A stretch of 64,000 nt of DNA, taken from the NCBI GenBank assembly GCA_947095535.1, contig OX352772.1, positions 229,286,051 through 229,350,050 of the forward strand, given 5' to 3'. The stretch's first letter is position 1; each line of letters opens with the position of its first letter. This stretch comes from Poecilobothrus nobilitatus (Eukaryota > Arthropoda > Insecta > Diptera > Dolichopodidae). Below the pieces are notes generated by a model that searched no databases, was not told the origin of the DNA, and saw nothing but the letters and a program-made list of their open reading frames with translations. Shown piece by piece: positions 24,041 through 34,658 of this stretch. A program made the position numbers and the translations under genes.

Positions 24041-24952
24041 TATACCCGTACGATAGGATCGGGTATAATAAAATTACTCCTCCGTTTGTAACACCTCGAA
24101 ATAAGCGAGCTAGATATACCTTCAAAGGTATGGATCGGATCAGAAAAAAATTCTAAGTCGATTGAGCCATGTCCGCCCGTCCGTCCGTCAGCACGCTAAC
24201 TCAAAAACTAAGAAAGTTAGAATCTTGAAATTTACACAAAATATTCTAGGAGCGATTTGTAGGTTCCCTATTTTTTTTGGTTGAGTTCCGACCAAACCTT
24301 CCGGTAGCTCTCGAACACCTAACTTTTAGATCCCCACATTTTTTTTTTGTAATAGAGCTATGAAATTTTAACTGCTGATAGATGTCACAAAAATATTAAT
24401 TTTATTTTTAATAACTTTTTTTTGTAGCTCCACCCGTTACGGAGCAACAGCTTTCCAAAGGTTCAAAAAAGCTCTATATTTAAATTGTTATAGCACAAGT
24501 TGTATAAGACATATCTTCATTTTGAAAACGGCAAACGATTACTGCTTTTATTAGCTTTAAAAGTATATATATAATAAATATATAGTTGTGGCATACGGTG
24601 TCTTACTTTACCGTTATGCGAAACTAAAATTTTGCAAATTCCTTTAACCCTTCCATCTTCTAAACGGTTTAAGTCGGAAACTTGAAATTTTGACAGAAGT
24701 TAGATCTTTGAGTCATTTCAGAAATTTTTTTTGTATCGCCCCCCGTTTAGGAACTGTAAGGGGTCAACAACTGTAAGGGGGCTTTTGAAGAATATATAAA
24801 CATATAGTTTGAATATATGTACAACCCATAGTTCTAGAAATTATAAAATTCACCCAAATTATTTTAAAATACTAAAATATTAAAAAAATAATATTGTAAG
24901 CAGAGTAACAGGCTGTGAACATACTAACGGTTCGTACGGGTATCTAAGAGTT
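24041..24952 (-). repeat. RepA copy with internal deletion, inside LINE-C
   Basis: Starts TATACCCGTACGATAGGATC, contains the CCGTCCGTCC run, and ends CGTACGGGTATCTAAGAG. Compared with 28422-29978 about 600 bases of the interior are missing; the join is near 24775, after GGGGTCAACAACTGTAAGGG. The outermost part of the right end is also absent. Confidence 0.8.
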
Positions 24953-25463
24953 GCGCATTTTTTAATATGTCAATGTTTAGTCATTTAGTCTTTTTAAGGT
25001 TCAGAAGATCATCAAAATAATTTACAAAATCTATATGATCGCTGTCAATTTTTTGTATTTTATAAACACAAAAAATTGTATAATTATTACCACCGTAAGT
25101 ACAATTTACTTTTATTATATCGGCATGATTCAAACTAATGGATGTACATAAATAAGGCCAATCATGTTTTGTATAAACTGCAACACAACCAGCAGCATAT
25201 CTATCGTTACAATTAGTATGCGAGATGTAATTTTTAATATTGAAGTTATTTTGTTCATTACTGTAAATCCATGTTTATGTTAAAACTATTATCGAAGGAA
25301 AACAGCTTAAAAATTCCAAATGCAGAATAAGAAATTATCGAAATATTTTCTCATACTGTGAATGTTTTGGTGTAATATAAATGTATTATTATTATTCAAA
25401 ATAGAACTGTCTGAAACTGTATAGTTTGTAATATGAAGAGAGAGGGAGATTAATAAATTATTA
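24953..25463 (-). pseudogene. LINE-C ORF2, endonuclease domain
   Basis: Just left of the piggyBac TTAA the minus strand encodes TFILHQNIHSMRKYFDNFLF, the first catalytic block (Q-N-I-x-S) of apurinic-type LINE endonucleases. Further left, in another frame, are RYAAGCVAVYTKHDWPY and IIKVNCTYGGNNYTIFCVYK, the central beta-strands. Frame changes and a stop after IWNF make it inactive. The catalytic GDFN and SDH blocks are not found before the RepA insertion. Confidence 0.7.
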
Positions 25464-25467
25464 TTAA
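25464..25467. repeat. TTAA target site, left of piggyBac-like element
   Basis: TTAA directly before the terminal CACGTTGACGCAC. It is matched by TTAA at 30017-30020 beyond the inverted end. Confidence 0.8.
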
Positions 25468-25658
25468 CACGTTGACGCACACTTTTAGAATTGGATAATG
25501 TTCTAAGAAACACACTTTTCACATCTTCTACAAATATCTCTTAAAATGTTCAGAATTTAATAAAAAATAAATATAAATTATAAAATTAAAAAAAAAGAAA
25601 AATACCTGCTATAGCATTTATTTGCTTATCAGATTATATTTTGGGTTATACGATACAA

Positions 25659-25754
25659 ATGACTGCTTTAGCAGTCATGACTACTATAGCATTCTTTTGC
25701 TCATGATAGGTCTTTTAATGTTCGAAATTACAATTGACTGCTATTGCAGTCATT
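25659..25754. repeat. subterminal palindromes of the piggyBac-like element, left
   Basis: 25659-25678 is ATGACTGCTTTAGCAGTCAT and 25735-25754 is ATTGACTGCTATTGCAGTCA, near-perfect palindromes. Related half-sites TGCTATAGCATT occur near 25608 and 25684. The same motif appears near the right end (29984-30003). Repeated subterminal sites are usual binding sites for piggyBac-type transposases; binding is inferred. Confidence 0.65.
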
Positions 25755-25995
25755 AGAAATCAAAGTGTAGTTTATAGGTCTAGCTATAAATTTTAGCTAT
25801 CGCTTTGAAATTCTATCTATTATGTATAATTTTTTTTTATAAAGTCAATTTTTTTTAATTTTCATATTTTATTAACCAAAAATAATTATACTTTTTATAA
25901 ATAAATAACGAAAATAAAACAAAAGCAAATCCATAAATAAATAATGAAAACAAGAAGAAATTTATTTATAAAGTGATACATTAGAAAATTTTTTA

Positions 25996-27554
25996 TTATT
26001 TTTGAACATTTGAATGATAAAGTCCGAAAAATTCTGCACATAGAACAGGTTTTTTTGGACATGTCTGGCACCTATACGGATTTTGTTTCTTTTTCTTAAA
26101 AGTGTAACAAGACTGGTAACTCAAAAAATAAGTTTTTCTTTTATATCCTTGTGGAACAGGAATTTTTTCCATGACGTGTTGTCCAGCAAGGTCCAGCAAA
26201 TGAAATAGAACCTACAAAATGTAAAAAGTCCAAATTCGTAAATATTAAAACTCTGCACATATTGTAAGATATAATTATGTATATTACCTTTTTATATCAT
26301 TTTAATCGGCCATATCTTTGTTGCTCCATACTTATTTGGAACTTCAATTAGCTTAGAGTGATGTGCGGTAGTAATCGAAAGTACGTCTCTTTTGTCTTTC
26401 CATTTTGTGGCGTAAATTGGTCCTTTTCTTCTCCACACAAACTCGCTTTGCGTAATTTTTTTGTAAGTACTGGTATAGGAAGATCCTTTCTATTTGCTCT
26501 AACAGTGGCCGAAGTATGTGTTTTTCGTTGTAATAGTTCTTTGGATAAACTAAGACTGTTGTAAATGATCCATGTACAAGTGGTGTCCTTTGTTTAAATA
26601 TGGTTGCATTAATTTTAAAACCAAATCTTGTGTTTTAGTAAAATTTGTACCAATTGCTCTTTCCCTTTATAAATTTCAGTTGATAGAACTCCATCACTGG
26701 ATGTAAGGCTGTAAAATTTTATGCCATATTTAGCTTTTTTACCTTTTATGTTCTGTCTAAAGCTGAGTCTACCGCGAAACAATAGTAGTGATTCATCTAA
26801 TGATAATTGTTTTGTTGGTGAAAATGCGTTCTTAAAATTTTCTGTTAAAGAATTTAAAATTGGAGTAAGTTTTGCTAACTTACTTTCTGATTCGAAATTG
26901 GGTTGAAATTTATGACAAATTTATGAAGTATCTTAATATTTGCTAAAATCTACGGCCGGGCATAATATGTATAAAAATCGATGTATAGTATAATGAATAT
27001 TTCGTAAACATACATCGGATACTCGGTACCTTTACTTGACCTTGTAAAAGACAAGTCCTAAAAATATAAGTATTTCATTTTCATTTGTTTCGCGGAAAAC
27101 ATGTAAAGTTCTGTTTCTGGTCTGTGGTAAATTACTTTTACATAGATCTTTTCCATATTAATTTGTTGACTCAACAAGTATATTTACAATATTTTTTGTA
27201 AAAATTTTTTTCGAAAATATCTCTCGGAGTTGAGTGTTTATTAATTTTGATTTTAACTCCAACATTTTCATTTTCAAGTGGAAAATTTTGAATTTCTTTA
27301 AAATATTCCAACCAATCCTCCTCAGGTTCATTTCCTTGATCCTCAACATTTTCGATACTTGAAGGGTTTATTTCTACTTCACTATCTGTTTCATCATCAA
27401 AACAATCTTCGTCCGCCATATAATCTGGATCATATATTTCGTCAGCAGACAAATCTTCTTTTGAGCTTTCATAAGACTTAGAAGATTCTGATTCAGATAT
27501 GTTATATGTTTCAGCTTCTGCGAACAGCTTTTGTATATAGTCCAAATTTTTCAT
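25996..27554 (-). pseudogene. piggyBac-like transposase, decayed
   Basis: The N-terminus (27554-27171) is an acidic, Ser/Glu/Asp-rich leader with EEDWLEYFKEI, as usual in the superfamily. The catalytic part, in shifting frames at about 26930-26300, has LSLDESLLLFRGRLSFRQ (first catalytic Asp of the DDE/D triad) and KKAKYGIKFYSL. VLKLMQPYLNKGHHLYMD-type text (second Asp) and the ELLQRK plus VRANRKDLP block follow. The C-terminus has the cysteine-rich PYRCQTCPKKPVLCAEFFGL followed by YH. Such enzymes excise and insert DNA at TTAA. At least four frame changes or stops prevent function. Confidence 0.85.
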
Positions 27555-28421
27555 AAGACATTTCTTTAAAAAAAAAATTAAACAAAGCTTTTACACAAAA
27601 AATACTTCGTTTTCTAACGCAAAATAACAAATTTAAAAACTGGAGGAACGAAAATATATTTGATTTTAAATTTTTAAATTTGTGCATTATTTTCTGGATC
27701 TATTATATATTTGAAACTAATCTGTTACTTTTATAATAATATTAGGATAAAATAAATGCTTAGTAGAAACATTATTCATAGATTCTGTGGACTGCTTTTA
27801 ATTTTTTTATTTGCGTGTTGAGAAAGCTCGACAAAAAATGAGAATGAAATTAAGCACATGTATATGTTGAGTTCACCGTAAATGACTTATTAATTTATTT
27901 TGAAAATTATAATATAAATTAAAGCTTTGTGTCACCCAACAAATTATTAAATATCGCCATCAGTAAATGCAATCAAATATAACTTGGTTTCTTCGTTATA
28001 AAATAAATAAATAAATATTATAGCAAATGTATTGTTCTTACCATGAAAACTATTTTTTTCAAATTAGAAAAATTATATTTTTAGTTTATTTCAAATATAT
28101 AATTTGATTTTTTTTTATTTCTTAAAAATACTCACTTTTTATCTTCACTCATTTAAATGTATGTAACAAATTACTGCTATATCATTAATTTGAATTTTAA
28201 AACCTCAAAATATTTTTTTTTGTTTCTAATTTCATTCTGGGGGAAACCCCATATTATATAAAAAATATTTTAAGTTATGATATTTTAAGTCAACACAAAT
28301 GATTCTTTTTGGAGTATTGATGTGTATAACAAGAATATTACGTTTTATATTGGAAATACATACAGAAAAACATGTTCCATATTTTTGACTGCTATAGCAT
28401 TCATTTGAAAATTTAACCAAA
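27555..28421. other. piggyBac-like element, non-coding 5' side
   Basis: Between the transposase start and the RepA insertion there is AT-rich sequence with no gene. A half-palindrome TGACTGCTATAGCATTCATT lies at about 28386-28405, related to the subterminal sites on the other side. Confidence 0.5.
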
Positions 28422-29978
28422 AACGAGGAAGAATACAGTTGACTTTGTCAACTCTTAGATACCCGTACGAACCGTTAGTATGTTCACAGCCTGTCACTTT
28501 GCTTACAATATTATTTTTTTAATATTTTAGTATTTTAAAATAATTTGGGTGAATTTTATAATTTCTAGAATTATGGGTTGTACATGTATTCAAACTATAT
28601 GTTTATACATTCTTCAAAAGCAGATTTTAACATAACGATTATCAATCCAAAACTTTTTCAAATATTCTATAGTACTATTTAATACTAAGCGGTAAATGTA
28701 TATTAAATTTACATAGTACAAAATAGTAAATATAATTTTAAATATTATATTATATTATATTTAAATATTCCATTGACAGAATAATTTCTTATAAGTACAA
28801 TAAAACACATATATGTATATAAATACGGCGCTATATAATATACATCTATACTCTTATCATTCATTCACTAGTGACATATACGATATGTAAATAAACATGA
28901 TATTATATAAGTATGTATATATATCAATATCATATAAATAAAAATTCTTCAAGCAACCGTTATGTTGTTTATTTAATTACATTTTTATGTACTACGCATT
29001 ATATCCTCAACAATTTCAAATTATCGAATAAAACAAAATGGAAAAAATTCGTTAAAGAAATTTGTTAGAAAATTTGAAAAAATCAAGTAACACTTTCGTC
29101 AATTATAAAGTAACCCTATATTATTAAAAAAAGTTGTTAACAGAAATAAGAGTATAATGTTGAAGCTTTAATTTTTGTGTATTACTTCAAAAAAATTTTA
29201 ACAGGTGTTCAAGTTACAAGTGTTTAAAAATAGGAAATTTTCAGTTTTTGACCCCTTACAGCTCCTAAACGGGGAGTGATACAAAAAAAATTTCTGAAAT
29301 GACTCATACATTCATTATTTTCAAAGATCTAACTTCTGTCAAAATTTCAAGTTTCCAAAAACCGTTTAGAAAATAGAAGGGTTAAAGGATTTTGCAAAAT
29401 TTGAGTTTCGCATAACGGTAAATTAAGACATCGTATGCCACAAATATATATTTATTGTATATATACTTTTAAAGCTAATGAAAGTAGTAATCGTTTGGCG
29501 TTTTCAAAATGAAGATATACCTTATACAACTTGTGCTATAACAATTTAAATATAGAGCTTTTTTGAACCTTTGGGGAGCTGTAGCTCCGTAACGGGTGGA
29601 GCTACAAAAAAAAGTTATTAAAAATAAAATTAATATTTTTGTGAGATCTATCAGTAGTTAAAATTTCATAGCTCTATTGCAAAAAAAATGTGGGGATCTA
29701 AAAGTTAGGTGTTCGAGAGCTACCCTAAGGCTTGGTCCAAACTCAACCAAAATAGGGAACCTACAAATTACTCCCAAAATATTTTGTGTAAATTTCAAGA
29801 TTCTAGCTTTCTTAGTTTTTGAGTTAGCATGCTGACGGACGGACGGACATGGCTCAAAAGTCTTAGAATTTTTTTCTGATCCGATCCATACCTTTGAAGG
29901 TATATCTAGCTCGCTTATTTCGAGGTGTTACAAACGGAGGAGTAATTTTATTATACCCGATCCTATCGTACGGGTATA
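28422..29978 (+). repeat. RepA, complete copy inside the piggyBac-like element
   Basis: Begins AACGAGGAAGAATACAGTTG with the inverted GTTGAC/GTCAAC pair, then GATACCCGTACG. It ends ATACCCGATCCTATCGTACG plus GGTATA. The ends thus share ATACCCGTACG in inverted orientation, and the right end folds (TATACCCG with CGGGTATA). The GGACGGACGGAC run is at 29835-29846. No protein-coding capacity. About 1.56 kb, nearly the same length as the copy at 56093-57666 (1.57 kb). Confidence 0.85.
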
Positions 29979-29983
29979 AATAT

Positions 29984-30003
29984 ATGACTGCTATAGCAGT
30001 CAT
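29984..30003. repeat. perfect 20-bp palindrome, piggyBac right subterminal site
   Basis: ATGACTGCTATAGCAGTCAT reads the same on both strands. It lies 13 bases inside the right end of the piggyBac-like element and matches the sites at 25659 and 25735. Confidence 0.75.
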
Positions 30004-30020
30004 TTGCGTGAACGTGTTAA

Positions 30021-30830
30021 ATATATTTCTAACATTCATTTTATATTTTTTCTTAATCACTAAAATGTTTTATGACAATGAATTTTTGCTCTTCACTTTC
30101 CTTAACATAAATTTTTCCCGTTTTTGTCCAATTAAATTTGTATTTTTTTTCTATTTTGAATTTTTTTAGCCGCGTTAAAAAGTTTTCTATTCTTAGAATT
30201 TGTTAGAGTTTTGAATTTTATTCTCATGATGTTTAATTAATTTTTATCTTTACCGAAATGTTGATTTCATTCTGCTCTAGAATATTGATTTTATCTTCTA
30301 GTCATGTAGCTAACTTTTTTCCGGGGTTCAGTAATTTCTTGTTCCAGGGAATAAAATGTCTCTGTTTGAATTGATTTAATATCAACCATCATTTCATACA
30401 ACAAATCCATGATGACGCATTTTGCTGCAGTTGCTCTAATTGAAGGTACCACAGAATTAAAAAAAGTTTCAGGAGTAACAAGTACAGGTGAAGAAGCAAT
30501 GTAAGATTCATAAAACTAGTTTTTTCCATAAATTTAGGCATTAACTTTGCCAACGACAAATTATTTTGGTTATTTAATAACGGACTGTTTTTTTTATTAC
30601 ACGTTTCGCATTTATAAGCGGATGGTGCATTTTTTTGAACATTAAAGTTAATGCACTTAGTATGGTAAACATTTTTACATTTAACACGTAAGCTTTTTTG
30701 AATTTTTTCAATTTTATTGGTGCACTTAAAGCAACAATATTGTTGCACAAAACAAAATGTGTATTGAAATAAAAAAAACAAAAACGCACGATAGGCAAAA
30801 AAATGTCACACAAAATACTTTATTTTTATA
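30021..30830 (-). pseudogene. LINE-C ORF1 with PHD-like zinc finger
   Basis: Minus-strand frames at 30781-30389 and 30813-30574 carry CCFKCTNKI, VKCKNVYHTKCINF and YKCETCNKK, the Cys4-His-Cys3 pattern of a PHD-type finger as found at the N-terminus of several Jockey/CR1 ORF1 proteins. The rest towards 30021 is AT-rich with broken helical text ending before the TTAA. Stops and frame changes are present. Confidence 0.6.
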
Positions 30831-31009
30831 TTTTTTTTTTTTGTTTTTTATTATATTGATTATGATTATTTTTATTTTAATCTAATATTTTATTGTTTTA
30901 ACTTTAAATTTTTTTTTTTATTTTTTTATTTTATATAGGTGATCATGATTATTTTTATTTTATTTTTTTTTTAATTTTATTTTCCATAATTTAAAATTAA
31001 TGTTCTCGA

Positions 31010-31770
31010 AAATGCGTGTTTATCCCCCAACTTGTGAAATGAGAATTTTAATTGGCGCAACCTTTGTTTTAGACATCAGTAATGTTATATGCCTTTTTCA
31101 CGATGATTAATCACGAATATATAGGCTACTGCGGCATATGCATCGAGAGAAGTATCTGCGAATTCATGTGTTTCGATTGATTGTGTATGAGTTGATTCTT
31201 AAATCCAGTGTAGAATTTGAATGTCCTCTATATTTTATTCAATTGATGTAATGCTTCTATTCCTTTTCTAAACTGCCAGGTACTTCTTGTTGCCCTGCTA
31301 TGCTCGCTAACCATAATTTTTTAATCATAACCTTTGCTGTGATAATTATCGGAACTAACCAGCTAAATTAAAGGACCTGATAACTAATTTGAAGGATTGG
31401 AGAGCTGAGCTACATTCGATAATATTTTTCTTCTAGTCCATCTTTATGTAACACTATTTATTTTGTGTACTGAGAAAGAGATAGTATCTGTTATAGGATT
31501 CTAAAATATTGCTGCAGTTTTAAATATTGTTTCATCATAATTTAAATACAATGGGAATTAAACATCTCTTTTTCCTGGCGGAATTTGTTCCAAAACTTGA
31601 TTTAAATAGGACGCCCATTTTATTAATCGAAAACTTTCGGACTCCATTAAATATAAAAATTCAAATTGAATCTGTAAAATCTCTTCTATGCTATTCGCTC
31701 TTGACAGCAGGCCATCCACATAAAATCTTACAATATTTCAGTCTTTTAGATATTCCTAATTTATTTTGAA
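31010..31770 (-). pseudogene. BEL/Pao retrotransposon polymerase fragment
   Basis: The minus strand at about 31720-31560 encodes FYVDGLLSRANSIEEILQ, where YVD is the start of the reverse transcriptase palm box (YVDD in active elements, here YVDG), followed by ESFRLIKWASYLNQVLEQIP. This spacing (YVDD...F-x-L-x-KWASN) is typical of BEL/Pao. Further left, NPITDTISFSVHK and fragments of the connection/RNase H region follow with many stops. Protease and integrase are not found. Confidence 0.65.
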
Positions 31771-31784
31771 ATGATTTCTGACTC

Positions 31785-31885
31785 ATGACCTAGTGGTTAA
31801 CTCGCCAATTAGTTAGTTAACTCGTAGTGGTTAACTCGTTAACTTTCAATCGAAGGATCTTGTGTTCAAAGCCGGCCAAGTCATA
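31785..31885 (+). repeat. tRNA-like SINE head
   Basis: GACCTAGTGGTTAACTCG resembles an RNA polymerase III A box and is partly repeated (GTAGTGGTTAACTCG about 38 bases later). TGTTCAAAGCC, about 35 bases after the second, resembles a B box. A TAA-rich array begins some 50 bases downstream. This is the layout of a tRNA-derived SINE with a simple-repeat tail. I could not fold a full tRNA cloverleaf, so it is not a tRNA gene. Confidence 0.45.
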
Positions 31886-31934
31886 TTAATAAGAAATATG
31901 TAGTAATATCGGAATAATGTAATATCGTATAATT

Positions 31935-31941
31935 AAAAATA

Positions 31942-31977
<36 letters not shown>

Positions 31978-32112
31978 TTACTAATAATAATAATAATAAT
32001 TATAATAATAATAATAACAATAATAATAATAATAGTAATAATAATAATAACTGTAATAATAATAATAATAATAATTGTAATAAAATTAATAATAATAATA
32101 ATAATAATAGTA

Positions 32113-32143
<31 letters not shown>

Positions 32144-32245
32144 AAATAATAATAATAAGAAGAATAATAATAACAATAATAATAATAACAATAATAATTA
32201 TAATAATAATAATAATCATAATTATAACAATAATAATAATAATTT
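31935..32245. repeat. TAA microsatellite array, left
   Basis: About 300 bases of AAT/TAA repeats with scattered substitutions. Long Ile- or Leu-only frames here come from the repeat and are not genes. It borders the 3' end of LINE-F copy 1. Confidence 0.95.
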
Positions 32246-32658
32246 TTTTGTTTTTCTCTTGCGAGCGGTGAAAAATCTTTTAAAGAGCTTTTAGAGAGTC
32301 CGCACTCTAAAAGATTGTGAGACTCCCTTGATGTTAAACTGAGGCTCTCAGCTCTCTGGGTTACTCAATAAAAAACACCCGACTCGGCTCCCACGATGAA
32401 TTCCAGCTTGGAACCGCTCTCGCATTACTTCAGGTTGGATCGTGTTATTTTCGTTTGTTTTTTCGGTGATCCTTATTTAAGTTTCATCAATCTTCCAGAT
32501 ATTTTAGGAGTTTTTTCTTTCTCAGCACTGCTTCTATATAAACTGCTAATGTGTCCCACTCCTCTTCGCTTTCTAGCATAACGCAAACGATGTTTTCGGG
32601 GGTTATAGGCCCTATTGCCGCAACCAAAGAGCTTCTGTGTTCTTCTGCCAAGCCACAC

Positions 32659-34644
32659 TCAAAGAAAGTGTGACAGATCCAGCAGATCAATCGCGATCAC
32701 GTTCGCGATAAATGTTACCGCCATATGCGACACCGTCCGATAGGAGCACGTGTTGCGAAGAGCTCCTCTCCGTTGTACCGCCCTTAGTCGCTTCCTGCAG
32801 TACCCTTTGTTAAGAGCGTCCGCCCAGATCTCAGCACCGTACGGTAATATGGATTGCGCCACCGTCATGATCAGACGCCTTTTATTTGGTTGAGGCCCGC
32901 CAATATTCGTCACAAGCATACTAATTTGATTTGTAATCCTCGCTGCCTTATCTACGGCTTGTTTCATTTGTTTCCAGAACGTGAGATTTGAGTCCAACAC
33001 GATCCCCAGGTACTTTGCGGATTCTTTTGTCTCTATTGTTTGGGTGCCAGCTTGCATTGTAATTATTGTTGGAATCCGTTTCCTTGTTAGGATGACAATT
33101 TCTGTTTTTTCTTCTGCTATTTCCAACCCATTCAGTTGTATCCAATTGCACACACTTCTCATGCAATTCAGTGCAGTTGTATCCAATTGCACTATCTTCT
33201 CTTGGTTCAGTTCGATCTGTGCCTCTTCCACGTTCCGTACTGTGATGACTGCTGCCATATTGTCTGCATAGCTTACTGGTAAAGTTCCTTCCGGCATCGC
33301 TATAATAATAATATAATATAGTACTAATATAATTACTAATATAATATAGTAATCCATCGTAACCACGTTCCACAAGTCTTGTCCTAAGATGGACCCTTGG
33401 GCAGCTCCTGCGGTGATTTGTTTCCTTCTGGTTCCGCTTTCAGTGTGGTATGCTAAGCTTTGTTCATTAAGATAATCTTCTAAGATTCTTTGCAGATAAA
33501 TGGGTATGTGGAATACATTTTGCGATGCCTCTATCATATCATTCCACCTCGCTGAGTTAAAAGCATTCTTAACATCCAGTGTTACAAGAAAAACTATTTT
33601 CCTGGAATAGTGGTTTCCCCTTTCGGAGGCTTCTGCAATTTTTGTCACCGTTTGAATAGCATTTAGCGATGATTTTCCCGGCCTAAATCCAAACTACTTA
33701 TCTGCTAGATCACCTGCAGCTCTTATAGCCATACCCAATCGAGCTTTTAATAAGTCCTCGAGAAGCTTCCCAGCTGTGTCAGCATACATATTGTAAGATG
33801 AAGCCGTAAAACATTTTCCTTTACCTTTGTCTATCAATACTAGTTTTGCCTCCTTCCATCTCTTGCAAAAAACGCCTTTTTTTAAACAGGTATTGTACAT
33901 GTTTAGCATAGTCTCCCGGCAAACATCGGCTGCTACTTTTATGGCTTCGTTAGGAATCCCGTGAGGACCAGGTGCTTTCTTGTTCCTCAGCGAACTCGCT
34001 GCTGCTTCTAGCTCTTCTAGGGTGAATTCTGGTATTTCCTCATTTATATACCCTGAATATATCTCGTTTCTTATTAGATGTGTGGGGAAAAGCGCATCTA
34101 CAATGAATTCTATTTTTTCTGCTGTCATTGCACTATCGCCTGCTGCAGCTTTGAATTTCTTCATTGCAATCTTGTATCCCAACTCCTAGGGCTCGGTATT
34201 CACCTCTTTGCAAAATTCTCTCCATTTTTTGATTTTGCTTTTCTTTATGGCAATTCGGAGTTGTTTTCGAACTATCTTGTGCTCCATCGATGCAATCGCC
34301 GACTCTGGTCTGTTTCTGATCTGCTGTACCACCCGACTTAGGTGCAAGCATTTCCTCCTTATTTCTCCTATTTCATCCGTTCACCAGTATACAGGGCGCT
34401 TGTTTTCTCTCCATTTTTTCCGTGGCATAGATACTTCGCAGGCCCGTGCAATGCTGTTCATCACTGAATTAACCACCCCTTCTGCTTTTGCTCTACCCTC
34501 TAAATTTTGCGAGAACTCCCTTACTCTTTCAACGCTATTACTCAAAGTCGACCTCATTTTATTGGGATCAAGTTTTTTCACATTCCATCTAACATTTAGG
34601 TCTCGACTTCTCAATCTTTCTGTCGGAGCAGCATGTAACTCCAA
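32659..34644 (-). pseudogene. LINE-F copy 1 ORF2: reverse transcriptase region
   Basis: Pieces in order: the post-endonuclease linker (34644-34381), EEYLRNKKAPGPHG-type block (SSLRNKKAPGPHGIPNEAIK, 34182-33694), then VTLDVKNAFNSARWNDMI and TAGAAQGSILGQDLWNV (33648 on). The box SYADNM stands where active enzymes have F/Y-ADD. C-terminal YLGIVLDSNLTFWKQM, NIGGPQPNKRRL and SILPYGAEIWADAL follow. These blocks are typical of the R1 clade of LINEs. An Ile/Tyr-rich run (YYIILVIILVLYYIIII) is inserted between LWNV and MPEG; it is encoded by a TAATATAA-type repeat and is shared with copy 2. The catalytic D-to-N change and frame breaks make it dead. Confidence 0.85.
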
Positions 34645-34652
34645 TGATATAT

Positions 34653-34658
34653 ATTGAT
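34653..34658. repeat. Polinton target duplication, left (ATTGAT)
   Basis: ATTGAT abuts the AG end of the Polinton. The right side has ATTGGT (49651-49656), 5 of 6 bases equal. The undisturbed LINE-F copy 2 has ATATATTGGCGATC at the corresponding position, which confirms the site. Confidence 0.75.

Larger units (their letters stand above)
25468..30016 (-). mobile_element. piggyBac-like element with TTAA duplication, carrying RepA
   Basis: Left end CACGTTGACGCAC and right end TGCGTGAACGTG are inverted copies with one mismatch in the first dozen bases, each bordered outside by TTAA, the target duplicated by piggyBac transposases. Inside, a decayed transposase gene lies at 25996-27554. Both subterminal regions carry copies of a palindrome around TGACTGCTATAGCAGTCA (25659, 25735, near 28386, 29984). 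A RepA copy (28422-29978) sits just inside the right end. Without RepA the element would be about 3.0 kb, normal for the superfamily. LINE-C continues on both sides, so this element is the younger. Confidence 0.85.
23375..30830 (-). mobile_element. LINE-C, Jockey-type retrotransposon broken by nested insertions
   Basis: Minus-strand order: PHD-like ORF1 at about 30830-30021, endonuclease at 25463-24953, and the linker into reverse transcriptase at 24040-23375. It is interrupted by a piggyBac-like element (25468-30016, with TTAA on both sides) and by a shortened RepA copy (24041-24952). On the left it ends where another RepA copy begins (23374). Its reverse transcriptase palm is absent here; a C-terminal piece at 13399-13671 could be its continuation. 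The interrupted parts read through in the right order, which shows they are one element. Confidence 0.75.
32246..34658 (-). mobile_element. LINE-F copy 1 (R1 clade), main part left of the Polinton
   Basis: Minus-strand LINE with its 3' UTR and 3' end abutting the TAA array, and its ORF2 running up to the Polinton insertion point. The missing 5' end is found on the other side at 49651-49790. It aligns along its length with copy 2 (49951-52523), including the same 5' cut point and the same AT-rich insertion in the reverse transcriptase. Confidence 0.85.

Noticed and set aside
28422..29978. RepA as the ends of a LINE or LTR element
   Set aside because: No coding sequence, no poly(A) or simple-repeat tail and no direct terminal repeats; the ends are inverted and foldable.
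31785..31885. Functional tRNA gene
   Set aside because: Box-like motifs are present, but no acceptor stem or complete cloverleaf could be formed, and the A box is duplicated.
31935..32245. Long Ile-only and Leu-only reading frames, 112 and 63 residues
   Set aside because: They are translations of a TAA microsatellite in different frames, not genes.
33980..34657. Plus-strand frames of 69 to 149 residues opposite LINE-F
   Set aside because: Reverse-strand shadows of ORF2; the equivalent frames recur opposite copy 2 only because the copies are similar.
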